Shown piece after piece: positions 44,430 through 54,120 of a stretch of DNA of 64,000 nucleotides. The first letter of the stretch is position 1; every line of letters starts with the position of its first letter. The stretch comes from Prorocentrum cordatum (lineage: Eukaryota > Sar > Dinophyceae > Prorocentrales > Prorocentraceae), in assembly GCA_963575745.1 (NCBI GenBank), contig CAUYUJ010002062.1:1-64000 (forward strand), written 5' to 3'. The notes below the pieces were generated by a model. That model was not told where the DNA came from. It did not search any database and saw nothing but the letters and a program-made list of their open reading frames with translations. Position numbers and translations under genes: made by a program.

Positions 44430-45120
44430 GAAAATGCTACTCACAACTGCGATACTCGCAAGTGCATCTTTATGGGTATTTTGCCAGGCTAATTTCTTCC
44501 AGAGCATGTATACGTAGGTCCTCCATTTCAAGCGCGACGATTGCCCGATCTTACTCTAGGCTACAAACAGCACGCTCTTCTAGAGTAGTGTTCGCTCTGG
44601 CCTCGGCACTCCTTAACTCCTTCTCGTTCTCAACTAGTTCTTCCTCGGGAACCCTATGTTTGCCATAGTGCGATCACGGCTGTCCTTGAGCTTCATCAGC
44701 GTGATGCGTTCCCCGGACATCCAGCGGGACCTGACGTCCTCTTCTTTGTCGGTGTGAAAATATGTCCGTCTTCGGGGACCCTTTTGAGTCCCCCCCCCCC
44801 GGATTGCTCATCACATCTTCAACTCCGTTGGCAGGCTGGCCTCCTGCCGCAGCACCGCTGGAGTCATTCTGCGATGCCGCCTCAGCCTGCCCCACGGCCG
44901 CGTCATTAGGCGCTCTGGAAGCACCTTCGATCCTTTGTTCCGACGACGCCTTCGTCCGCTCGACGCCGAACCAGGCCCAGAGGAACCGTGATCGACTGGC
45001 CTACTGGCTGGTTTACCGCCGTCGACTTGCATCAAAACGGTCCCTGAACGTCCGCTGCCGCTGGTGCCTATAAATTGGTCCGCGCACCGCTCAGGCGCGA
45101 TAACCCCCAGGGGTGTCACC
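44430..45120 (-). pseudogene. Decayed coding fragment with coiled-coil-like segments
   Basis: Read on the minus strand, pieces with protein-like composition appear in shifting frames: VDHGSSGPGSASSGRRRRRN (about 44,940-45,000), EDVRSRWMSGERITLMKLKD (about 44,690-44,755), EEELVENEKELRSAEARANT (about 44,590-44,650) and, after a stop, DRAIVALEMEDLRIHALEEI (about 44,485-44,545). The Glu/Leu spacing suggests a coiled coil. Frame changes and stops mean it is not an intact gene. The family is not recognised; a transposon-related or gag-like source is possible but unproven. Confidence 0.35.
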
Positions 45121-45134
45121 CTCGTCGTTGCAAC

Positions 45135-45415
45135 CGTACGTCGACGAAATGTTGCACCACTTTTGCCGCGCATTGTCAGCTGTATTGGGTTGCTCCTCCC
45201 CCCCCCCCTCCCCCTGATCTTAATATTGGGCACATGGCAAAGGTCCCTTGGCGCCCCCCCAGGGCTCGCGACAGAATGTTGCACCACCGAGCCGTTTCGA
45301 TGAACCCGGGACCGCAGCCAATGTTAAGATTGGGGGGGGGGAAGCGAACATCCATTGCAAAATCGGCTTGCTTTCTTGACATCACCAGGTGGTGCAACAT
45401 TTTGTCGATGTACCG
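45135..45415 (+). mobile_element. MITE-like family E, single copy
   Basis: Left arm GTCGACGAAATGTTGCACCA, right arm TGGTGCAACATTTTGTCGATG, inverted with few mismatches. A second inverted pair lies inside: TGATCTTAATATTGGGCAC and GCAGCCAATGTTAAGATTGG. The sequence GAATGTTGCACCACCGAG near the middle repeats the arm. About 280 bp, non-coding. Confidence 0.75.
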
Positions 45416-45424
45416 AATCATCCG

Positions 45425-45640
45425 AATAGACAGAATCAATTCCGAACCGGGACGAACCAAGAGGGGGCAAATCCGAACCAAGGCGACACGCACCAACAAT
45501 GGACGGACCGAAAAGCGGAGAACCGAGACACGACGAACTGAGGCAGGACCAACCGAAACAATGCGAGCACACACGAGGACCAAACAGACCCGAATCGAAT
45601 CGAGGCAAGCCGAACCGAGACTGAGGCGGCCCGAATATGT
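45425..45640. repeat. CCGAAYCGAG decamer-like repeats
   Basis: Loose repeats of AACCGAAC, GAACCAAG and AACCGAGAC at roughly 10-bp spacing. Confidence 0.6.
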
Positions 45641-45889
45641 TTAGGCTCACCCTCCTGAATCCACGTGGCGTCTCCTGCCCAAGGAGCCGCACTCCGAGGG
45701 CCAACGCCGTGGTCAATCACCAACGGCGTGCGCCACCGGGGCCGCGAACCTGGCGCAACCTGCAATTGATCCGTGTTGTGTTGAACTGTGATGCGTCGTG
45801 CTGTATACAAGTGCTGTGTGGGATCCATGCAGAATGCGACAACCACAGGGATCCGATACGTGTGCTCTCAGAACCTCCTGGAGCATGCT

Positions 45890-46082
45890 AGGCAGTCTAG
45901 GCTTCTCAAGCGTGGCAAGACAATCGTTTCGCTCGAGACGTCATCAACGGACTGCGCAAAACGTGCGTTTCGCTCGAGACATCCTCCACTGATAAATTCC
46001 CCAGCTCTGCTCGACCTCGTTATTCATCGTCGAATATCAGCCAGCGCAGACCCCGACGAGATCAGAGGATTGAAACGAAGAG
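45890..46082. repeat. Short copy of the 75-bp satellite with its end flank
   Basis: Two units with GTTTCGCTCGAGACRTC (about 45,927 and 45,968), then CTCGACCTCGTTATTCATCG (about 46,009-46,028). The same end flank closes the long array at 61.6-62.56 kb (GCGACCTCGTTATTCATCG, about 62,569), linking the two. Confidence 0.7.
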
Positions 46083-46290
46083 GACTGGAGTAGACTGAAG
46101 TAGACTGGAATGGCGTAGACTGGACTGGACTGGGCTGGACCCTACTTCGCTCTACCGTTTTGTAAATTACCCGACTCTACTCTTTTCTCCACTCTGCTCT
46201 TCTCCACTCGACTCTGGTCTACACCCTGGTCGTCTCTACCCTATTCGATCTACTCGACCACGCCCCACTGTACTTCACGTCATCCCTACT
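46083..46290. repeat. AGACTGG then CTACTCT repeats
   Basis: GTAGACTGGA/GGACTGG repeats, followed by CTCTACT/CTCGACT repeats. Similar CTCTACTCT repeats recur at 47,118-47,285 and 47,755-47,865. Confidence 0.75.
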
Positions 46291-46299
46291 CCATCCTGG

Positions 46300-47060
46300 T
46301 GTGTGCTCCTACTCTGCCGCCCCACTGGCCGACGGAAGCCCGATTCGGCGGGGGGCCACCCTGCCTGCCAGAGGAGCAGCACGCACACTCGACGTGGGCG
46401 TCGCGCCGTCGGCGCTGCAGTGCCGATCGCGAGCATGGGGACGCGTGCCGCACGCCCCGCGCGAGGGGCCGAACACGTCGCTCTCGCCTCGGCGCCGCGC
46501 CCGCACCTCTGGAGAATCGGGCCCCCGCGCGGGCGCGGCGCACGCTTCTCGCACGCGGCCGTCGTCGACGCGCGGGCGGGCGACATCGCCGCTCGCGCAT
46601 CGGCGCCTCGCGGATATCGCCTTGGAAGGCGGCGCCCCCACGTGGACGCGGAGCACCCCTTACACTCACCAGATGTCGGGGGGGGGCCGCGCGAATGGGC
46701 GACTGAGCGCCCTCGCCCAAGCTCCGCGCGCACGCCGCTCGGTGGCGCGTTCCCACGCGGGCGCGGCGCATGGCTCGCCCGCCGAGACGGGTGAAGGCCA
46801 CAGAGGCAGCGGGGCCGCGCGAGAGCGGGCGAAATGCCGATCTCGCCGAAGCGCCGCCAAGCGTCAGCGCGGCGCATGCTTCGTCTCCGCCGCCGCCGTC
46901 GGAAAGCGTGCCGCTCACGCCCCCACGGGACACGCGCCATTCTCACCTCGCGCCACATCGTCGGAAGCGGGGCCGCGCGCGAGCGCCCTCCGTGTGCGAG
47001 GTTGGAGCGCGTTCCAATCCTGCTTTGAAGTTGTGCCACAGCTCACTCTCACGTTTTGGG
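46300..47060. other. Very GC-rich, stop-poor region, unassigned
   Basis: Five frames are open for long distances because stops are rare at this base composition. Diverged blocks such as GGGGCCGCGCG (46,684; 46,810; 46,972) and GGGCGCGGCGCAYG hint at an old repeat of roughly 130-160 bp. No protein family recognised. Confidence 0.4.
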
Positions 47061-47309
47061 GGGGTGGGCGGGAATAGGCCGGGGGGGCCACCGACGCGCT
47101 CGACATGGCGAACTTGACCCTACTCCTACTCATACTCTACTCTGTTCCTCCTCTGCTATGGTACAGTGTCCCCTCCCTGCTCTCCTCTGCTCTCATCTGC
47201 TCTCCTCTACTCTTCTCGACTCGACTCCAGTGCACGATCTTCCTTACTCTACCTTTCTGTGCTCTACTCTACCTTACTCTATGAGACCGGAGAAAAACCC
47301 AATCAGATT

Positions 47310-47690
47310 TTTGTTAGGGCTATAGGGCTATAGGGCTATACGGCTATCGGGGTATAGGGCTATAGGGCTATAGGGCTATAGGGCTATAGGACTGTGACCT
47401 ATAGGGCCATAGGGCTATAGGGCTATGGGGCTATAGAGCTATATGGGCTATGGGGCTATAGGGCTATTGGGACATAAGGCTATCAGGGCTATACGGATAT
47501 AAGGCTATAGGGCTACAGGGCTATAGGGCTATACGGCTATAGGGCTATAGGGCTATTGGGCACCCCCGGGCACCCCCGGGCACCCCCGGGCACCCCTGGG
47601 CACCCAGGCACCCGGGCCCGGCCACCGAAATCGGCCACCCGGGCACCCCCGGGCACCCGGGCACCCGGCCCCGGCCACCGAAATCGGCCG
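47310..47690. repeat. GGGCTATA and GGGCACCCCC repeats
   Basis: About 28 copies of AGGGCTAT to 47,555, then GGGCACCCCC decamers and two GGCCACCGAAATCGGCC palindromic blocks (about 47,620 and 47,671). Confidence 0.93.
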
Positions 47691-48099
47691 CTCACCTCAC
47701 CTCAGCTTTATATCCGCTAGGACCCCTACAGAAGCAAGCTCTGATTGGGGAATTATACTCCTATTCGACTCTACTCAGACGCTGATATACTCTACTCTAC
47801 TCCACTCTACTCTACTCTGCTCTGTTTTACTCTAACTCGAACTCTATTCTGCTCTACTCTGTTCATCTACCCTTCCCTAATCAATTCCGATATTGGACGA
47901 CTGTTGGCACGCCATGCGCAACAGAGGACACTAGCAGAGGAAGTCATGCGCAAGAGAGGACGCGTGTAGGGGCGAAACAGAAGGTTGTGCGGGTAGCAGT
48001 GGAAGCCATGCGCAACAGAGGAAGCCGTGCGCAACAGACGACGTGCGTCGGGGCAAAATCGAGGGCGGGTGATTGGTGGACCCGTTCTCTACGGCTTTA

Positions 48100-48295
48100 G
48101 GGGAACAAAAAGTGACATAAACACAAAAACTCTGAGGTCCGCGCGGATTTCTCGGATCGGCGCTGGCGCCCCCCGGCGCCGCCTCCGGCGCCGCCCCTGG
48201 CGCGCTCCGCGCGCCAGGGAGGGGGGTCCAGCGCCGATTCGAGAAATCTGCGCGGACCTCCGAGTTTTTATGCTTATGCCACTTTTTGCTTCCCC
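48100..48295 (+). mobile_element. MITE-like family D, long palindrome (196 bp)
   Basis: Left arm contains CAAAAAGTGACATAAACAC and GAGGTCCGCGCGGATTTCTC; the right arm contains their inverses (GAAATCTGCGCGGACCTC, TGCTTATGCCACTTTTTG). Arms are about 65 bp. The centre is a GC-rich hairpin, CCTGGCGCGCTCCGCGCGCC with flanking GGCGCC repeats. Non-coding. Confidence 0.87.
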
Positions 48296-48587
48296 TGGGC
48301 TTGGGCCAGAACTCCTATGAGCAAGCCTGTTTGGAGGAAACATCCGCCGGCCCTGCGCAAGTCGAGGGCCGGAGCCGAGGAAGCCAGCGGCACGGAGAGG
48401 GATCGGGGAGGACGACGCGGCCCTGCAAGGTCCGCTCCGGCCAAGCAGTCGAAGAGGGAGAGGGGCAGACGGCAGCGGCGCGAGAGCGACGGTGGTCGGT
48501 CTCGGCTGGCGCCTTCGAGAGCCGCAGCGTGCTGCCCACCGGCACGACCCAGTCTCGCTCCCGGAAGTCGCCCACCTGGCGGGGGCA

Positions 48588-48844
48588 CCCTGACTCCAGA
48601 TCCGCTCCACTGTGGGCGGATTCGCGAGCAGGGCAGGAATTCCCGCCCTGTCTTACCAGCTCCTTTGATGCCGATTTCCGCACCATGTTGCCGTCGCCGT
48701 TTCCGCCACACCTTTGCGGGAATGATAACCCTGTTTTTCTGTAGCGGAAATTTCCGCCCTATTTTTTCGCATCGTTTGGGATGAGCTTCAGACACAGATT
48801 TCAATCGGAAAACCAGCCCGAGCACGGTGGATCCGGAATCAGGC
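48588..48844 (+). mobile_element. MITE-like family A, copy 2
   Basis: Left terminus CCCTGACTCCAGATCCGC, right terminus GGTGGATCCGGAATCAGG. Interior landmarks match copy 1: GAATTCCCGCCCTG, TTTGATGCCGATTTCCGC, GGAAATTTCCGCCCTA and GCATCGTTTGGGATG. Confidence 0.82.
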
Positions 48845-49069
48845 TCTCCAGGATGGCCTTCATCGCCACGGCTGGATTCGCCTCGGCATCCTGTTCAGAC
48901 AACGTTCCAGGAGGGGGCGGGAGGTGCAGGAGGAGTGCGACCATGAGAGCCTCTTCTATGGGAGGTACTTGCACGGGCTTGCGAAGCCAGGGCCTGACGC
49001 ACAGCGGACCCGCGGTCAGGGTCGGCGGCAGGGCAGAGGCGGGCAGGCGGCAGGGGCGCGCAGGGGGGG

Positions 49070-49225
49070 AACAAAAACACACTGTGTACAAAAAACACTG
49101 TGGGGAAAAAACAACACAACGTGTCTGTGGGAACAAACAACACACAAACAAACATACACTGTGGGAGAAACCACACACACAAACAAACAAACACACAAAC
49201 AAACACACACTAATTATGTTTTGTT
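49070..49225. repeat. ACAAACA/ACACAC tract
   Basis: AAACAAACACACA-type repeats leading into the alternating tract on the right. Confidence 0.85.
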
Positions 49226-49768
49226 TCCACAGACTGTGTGTTTTTGTGTGTATGTGTGCGTGTGCGTGTGCGTGTGCGTGTGCGTGTGCGTGTGCGTGTG
49301 CGTGTGCGTGTGCGTGTACGTGTGCGTGTGCGCGTGCGCGTGCGCGTGCGCGTGCGCGTGCGCGTGCGCGTGCGCGTGCGCGTGCGACGTGTGCGTGTGC
49401 GCGTGCGCGTGCGCGTGCGCGTGCGCGTGCGCGTGCGCGTGCGCGTGCGCGTGCGCGTGCGCGTGCGCGTGCGCGTGCGCGTGCGCGCGCGTGCGCGTGC
49501 GCGCGCGCGTGCGCGTGCGCGTGCGCGTGCGTGCGCGTGCGTGCGCGTGCGTGTGCGCGTGCGCGTGCGCGCGCGGCGCGTGCGCGTGTGCGCGTGCGCG
49601 TGCGCGTGCGCGTGCGCGTGCGCGTGCGCGTGCGCGTGCGCGTGCGCGTGCGTGCGTGCGCGTGCGCGTGCGCGTGCGCGTGCGCGTGCGTGCGTGCGTG
49701 CGTGCGCGTGCGCGTGCGCGTGCGCGTGCGCGTGCGCGGCGCGCGTGTGCGCGTGCGTGTGTGTTTGT
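49226..49768. repeat. 540-bp alternating GTGCGC tract
   Basis: TG, GTGCGT and then GTGCGC hexamers, almost wholly alternating purine and pyrimidine, ending TGTGTGTTTGTTGTG. Frames on both strands are open and encode Arg/Val, Ala/Cys or Ala/His artefacts. Confidence 0.97.
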
Positions 49769-49769
49769 T

Positions 49770-50084
49770 GTGTTTGCGCGTTTTGCCCACGGGAGGCCAG
49801 CAGGCCTCAGGGCCGTGAGCAGGCCCCGTTCGGCTTCGCGCCTGCCGCCCCACGATCGCGGCCGAGGCTCCCTCGGCCAGCAGCGCCGCTCGCTCGGCCG
49901 GCGACGGCGCCGCGGCGAAGCGGTGCGCCTGGCCGCCCACGAGCTCGAGCGGCGGGAGGCCCCCCTGGGCCCAAGCGCAGCCCGCTGAGGTCCACGATGT
50001 CTCAGCGTCCAGCCGCTCGATCAGCATGTCGAGGTCGAGCGGGCCAGCACCAGCACCAGCCTCTCGTGCCAGAGCTCGCCCCAC
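49770..50084. other. Unassigned GC-rich spacer
   Basis: No repeat or gene recognised. Confidence 0.4.
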
Positions 50085-50255
50085 CCAGACCCCCGACGTC
50101 GTGATTTTTCCTCGACGTCGACCCCCGGAGGTCTGGACCCCTTCCCCGGGACCGGCTTTTCATCCTGAGTCGTTTTTTGGACGGCCCCGGGGCCCAGGAG
50201 GGGCCCCTGGAGGCAGAAAATGACGAAAGACCTCCCGCCGTGTTTCTTCACAACG
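50085..50255 (+). mobile_element. MITE-like family G, copy 1
   Basis: Starts CCCAGACCCCCGACGTCGTG and GATTTTTCCTCG; the centre has TTCCCCGGGACCGGCTTTTC and the end has AATGACGAAAGACCTCCCGC. It matches 50,862-51,018 throughout, in the same orientation. Confidence 0.65.
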
Positions 50256-50861
50256 CGAGGGGGTCTGGGGAGGGCTCGACCTCTCGGCGTAGCGCACGTG
50301 CGCGAAGCACCCCGGCTCCAGCGCTGCCATGCCGGCGGCAGCAGGCGCGACCGCCGTGAGCGGCCGTCGCCTCCCTGGGCGGCGACGGCGACGCCGCCTC
50401 CGCGCGGCGCGCTCTGGCGCCGGGCGCCCGCGTCAGCCTCGAGCCCGCGCGCCACCTGCCCAAGCGACGGGAGCGCTGGCAGCGGCGGGGCCGCGAGGAC
50501 AGAGGTGACGTGCGACGTCACGCGTCCTGTGAAGATCGGTCTCCACTCCGTTGCTGGCAGGACGGCTGCGCGCACAGCTTTGGCATGGGCGAGAGAGACG
50601 GGCCTGCAGCAGCAGCGCTCCCCCACCTCCGCATCAGCTTGCCTCGGAGGCCCCGCAGAGGGCCGAGCTACCAGCACGCATTTTGCACAATACACGCGTT
50701 AGCCCAGGACAGAGAGCCGGCGAGGCGGTGTGCGACGCCACCCCAGCGCGAGCGGCGCGCGCCTGCGGGGCTGCCAGGCCGCAGGCCGCGAGCCCCGTCA
50801 GCAGGCTGCCGGCCAGGAAGCCCCAGAGCGGCGATCCCGCCGGCGAGCAAGGCGCAACGGC

Positions 50862-52443
50862 CCCAGACATCCGACGTCTCGATTTTTGTCGAAACACGGG
50901 CCCCCGACCTCCCGACCACTTCCCCGGGACCGGCTTTTCGTCCCGGGGTGTTTTTGACGGTCCCGGGGCCCGGCGAGGATCTCGAGAGGCCGAAAGCGAC
51001 GAAAAATCTCCGTCTCGGTTTTTCCAAACCATCCTGTGGTGTTGGGTCCTCGTTTTGAAGAGACGGCGCCCCGCGTTTTCCTCCCGCCTCCTTCCTCCTC
51101 CTCCTCCTCCTCCTCCTCCTTCCTCCCTGCGTTTCACCCACCCAGGACAACGCTTCGTGGCACCATGGAGAGCTTCACCGAAGGTCCCAGTGGGACCACC
51201 CGCATGCGTCAATGCCACACAGGACAGCGCTTCGTGGCCCCATAGTGGGCTCCACCGAAAGCCCCAGTGGCACCGCCCGCATGCGTCAACGCCACCCAGG
51301 ACAGCGCTTCGTGGCCCTATAGGGAGCTCCACCGAAGGCTCCAGTGGCAAGGGCTGCACGCGTCAACGCAACCCAGGACTGCGTTGCGTGGCCCCATAGG
51401 GAGCTCCACCGAAGGTCCCAGTGGGACCGCCCGCATGGGTCAACGCCACCAGGACAGCGTTTCGTGGTCCCATAGGGAGCTCCACCGAAGGCCCCAGTGG
51501 CACCGCCCGCATGCGTCAGCGCCACCCAGGACAGCGCTTCGTGGCCCTATAGGGAGCTCCACCGAAGGCCCCAGTGGCAAGGGCCGCATGCGTCAACGCC
51601 ACCCAGGACAGCGGTGCGTGGCCCCATAGGGAGCTCCACCGAAGGTCCCAGTGGGACCGCCCGCGTGCGTCAACGCCACCCAGGACAGCGTTGCGTGGTC
51701 CCATAGGGAGCTCCACCGAAGGCCCCAGTGGCACCGCCTGCATGCGTCAGCGCCACCCAGGACAGCGTTTCGTGGCCCATAGGGAGCTCCACCGACGTTC
51801 CCAGTGCGACCGCCCGCATGCGTCAACGCAACCCAGGACAGCGCTTCGTGGCCCCATAAGAAGGGGCTTCACCGAAGACCCCAGTGGCACCGCCCGCATG
51901 CGTCAACGCCACCCAGGACGGCGTTTCGTGGCCCCACAAGCTCCACCGAAAGCACCAGTGGCACCGCCCGCATGCGTCAAAGCCACCATAGTGAGCTCCA
52001 CCGAACGCTCCGGTGGCACTGCCCGCATGAGTCAACGCCACCCAGGACAGCGCTTCATGGTCCCATAGGGAGCTCCACCGAAGGCCCCAGTGGCAGGGCC
52101 CGCATGCGTCAACGCCACCCAGGACAGCGCTTCGTGGCCCTATAGGGAGCTCCACCGAAGGCTCCAGTGGCAGGGTCCGCATGCGTCAACGCCACCCAGG
52201 ACAGCGCTTCGTGGCCCTATAGGGAGCTCGACCGAAGGCTCCAGTGGCAAGGGCCGAATGCGTCAACGCCACCCGGGACGGCGCTTCACCGAAGGCCCCA
52301 ATGGGACCGCCTGCATGTGTCAACGCCACCCAAGGCAGCGTTTCGTCGCTCCACCGAAAGCGACACCGACAATGCGGCACTCGCAGCTTCATATGGTTGG
52401 GTCCTTCGTCAGGCTGATTTCGAGACGCCCGATGTCTGGGGCG
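50862..52443 (+). mobile_element. Composite module copy 4, bounded by inverted termini
   Basis: The left end CCCCAGACATCCGACGTCTC is inverted relative to the right end (GAGACGCCCGATGTCTGGGG, about 52,424-52,443). Between them, in order: a family G foldback (to about 51,018; GATTTTTGTCG and CGACGAAAAATC arms), the composite leader (51,022-51,075, CCTGTGGTGTTGGGTCCTCG), a TCC tract (51,085-51,125) and a satellite of about 16 units at 76-77 bp. Units contain GTCAACGCCACCCAGGACAG, TTCGTGGCCCYATAGGGAGC and CACCGAAGGCCCCAGTGGC, sharing a ~40-bp core with the 90-bp family. The tail (52,365-52,425) resembles the end of the 42-44 kb array. No coding sequence is evident. Confidence 0.7.
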
Positions 52444-52601
52444 GGCAGGCAGGCGGAAACAGGCTCGGGCGCTGCAGGTGCTCTGGCCTGCACCGCTCGA
52501 GTTGCCTCGTCAGCAGGTCGAGCGCGCCAGGGGGAAGTCGGTCGGGCCGCAGTGGCAGTGGCGGGCCGCCGCGGCCCAGGGGCTGGCCATGCAGGGGTTT
52601 A

Positions 52602-52760
52602 AAGGGGCCCAGGGACACACAAATAAATACATACAAATCCCAGGACTCCCAATATTTTTGCATATTTTCTGGGTTTTCGTCTTCCCCCCCACTTGCCATA
52701 TTGTCCCATATTTTCCGGGGAGTCGACGATCAATTGTGTCTGCGTGTTTCTTCCCCTCCT
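52602..52760 (+). repeat. GGGGCCCAGGGACACAC dispersed repeat, copy 4
   Basis: Begins AAGGGGCCCAGGGACACACA and AATAAATACATACAAATCCC, has internal TTTTCGTCTTCCCCCCCACT, and ends CAATTGTGTCTGCGTGTTTC with TTCCCCTCC. Confidence 0.82.
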
Positions 52761-53510
52761 GAGGGTTGGCCATGCAGACCGACGCCGCAGCAAGAATCTG
52801 TCTCGAAACCACCAAAACGGCGGCGACCAACGTCCAGCAGCCGACGTCATCGCATTCGGCAACACCCGTCCCCTCCTTACAGCATAAGCGTGTGAACACT
52901 GGCTATGAAGAAATGCATGCCCAGACTCCGCTTCACTTGGCTGCAGTCGCGACTCTCATCGCACCGCTAGCTTCGTAGAGAGAAGAATGATGTACACTGC
53001 TGGCTTCCCCATTTACGTGTATGTATGACAATGTGCTGGTATGGCATGGCTGCTTCTGTAACCAAATTCACACTCTTCGCTGCCGAGTGGAAGTTGAACA
53101 TGCGCCACGCCGGTGGTGTCGCACACAGTATGAGGACGCATAACGCGCGCCGCAGGGCAAGCTTTGGGTACGACTGCGGAACAGCACTGCCGAGACGTCG
53201 CATCCAACAGTGCCAACGTCAGCGCGAACTTGACCCAACCTCCCAATCAAGGCCGCGTCCAGAACGCGAAGTTCAGAGAGCATCACCCCGATGCACGCAC
53301 TGCCGTTCCCAAAAGACCCTGAACGCAAGCCTCGGGGTGACGTCCGGTGGCATTCGCAGCTCATCTCCCCAATCGCTGTCTCCCCCCCTCAGCCCAGGAG
53401 CCTTGGTGACTATCTCGCTGGCGTCACCAGTGACCAGGAACTCCGCCTCGTAGTCCGGCGCCAGCTGTCGGGAGGTGCAAGCCAAACTTGGCGACGCGCA
53501 CAAAGAGGTA
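52761..53510. other. Unassigned, with a short protein-like ORF after the repeat
   Basis: A plus frame (52,766-52,978) has normal composition, ICLETTKTAATNVQQPTSSH then EEMHAQTPLHLAAVATLIAP. TPLHLAA resembles one ankyrin-repeat helix, but a single motif is not enough for a call. A minus frame at 53,273-53,503 (EAEFLVTGDASEIVTKAPGL) is also protein-like. Either may be an exon remnant. Confidence 0.3.
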
Positions 53511-53578
53511 GCGGGGGGGGGAAGGCCTCTGAGAAGGAGGCTGTTTCTTAGAAGGCGCCGGCCTTACATCTACAGATA
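53511..53578 (+). mobile_element. Inverted-repeat family H, copy 2, left part only
   Basis: GAAGGCCTCTGAGAAGGAGG and TTAGAAGGCGCCGGCCTTAC match the left part of the copy at 63.33 kb, ending CATCTACAGATA where a family B element begins. AGACAGGGCCCGCAC on the far side (about 53,793) resembles the continuation of family H. Confidence 0.55.
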
Positions 53579-53787
53579 TGGACGCCCGAAATAGGTACGT
53601 AAAAAATTGGTACAATGCCCAACAACAAATGTTGTCCCAAACCAACAGCGGCCGCTATTGGGCATGCGGCCTTCTGTCTCGAATGGACACAGGCCGCGGC
53701 GGCGCGGACAGCGAATCCTGTTCAAAATGAACAGGAACTGCTGTTGGGCATCGTACCCGTTCTTTCCGTGCCCATCTCGGGCGTCCA
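53579..53787 (-). mobile_element. MITE-like foldback family B, copy 2 (209 bp, inverted)
   Basis: Ends TGGACGCCCGA and TCGGGCGTCCA. The interior is the reverse-complement order of copy 1: ACAAATGTTGTCCCAAACCA on the left and TTCAAAATGAACAGGAACTG near the right. GATA occurs directly on both sides (53,575-53,578 and 53,788-53,791), a possible target duplication. Length equals copy 1. Confidence 0.87.
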
Positions 53788-53997
53788 GATACAGACAGGG
53801 CCCGCACGTGGCCGGCACCCGTGCACATGCCCCAGGAGCCCCGCAAGCGCGGGCGCGGGTGGCTCCTGTCGTGGTCGTGGCGACTCTCGCGCTGGCTCTA
53901 ACATCGCCGCGTGGATCTTTCAGCCTTGAACGATCGCGACTCCCTGATCACCTGATGGGCCAATTTTCCACCACCACTATAGGGAGGATGGGGAGGT

Positions 53998-54120
53998 CCT
54001 CCTCCTCCTCCTCCTCCTCCTCCTCCTCCTCCTCTTCCTCGTCCTCCTCCTCCTCGTCCTCCTCCTCCTTCTCATCCTCGTCCTCCTCCTCCTCCTCCTT
54101 CTCCTCCTCCTCCTCTCCTA
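53998..54120. repeat. TCC tract
   Basis: CTCCTCCTC with CGTCC and TTCTC interruptions. Confidence 0.95.

Noticed and set aside
46275-47077. Overlapping 250-residue ORFs on both strands
   Set aside because: Very high GC makes stops rare; both strands are open over the same region and neither has a recognisable domain.
48801-50084. 427-residue minus ORF and 345-residue plus ORF rich in Ala/Arg/His/Cys
   Set aside because: Produced by the GTGCGC tract, open in all frames.
52878-52978. Ankyrin-repeat protein
   Set aside because: Only one TPLHLAA motif in a short ORF, no further repeat units.
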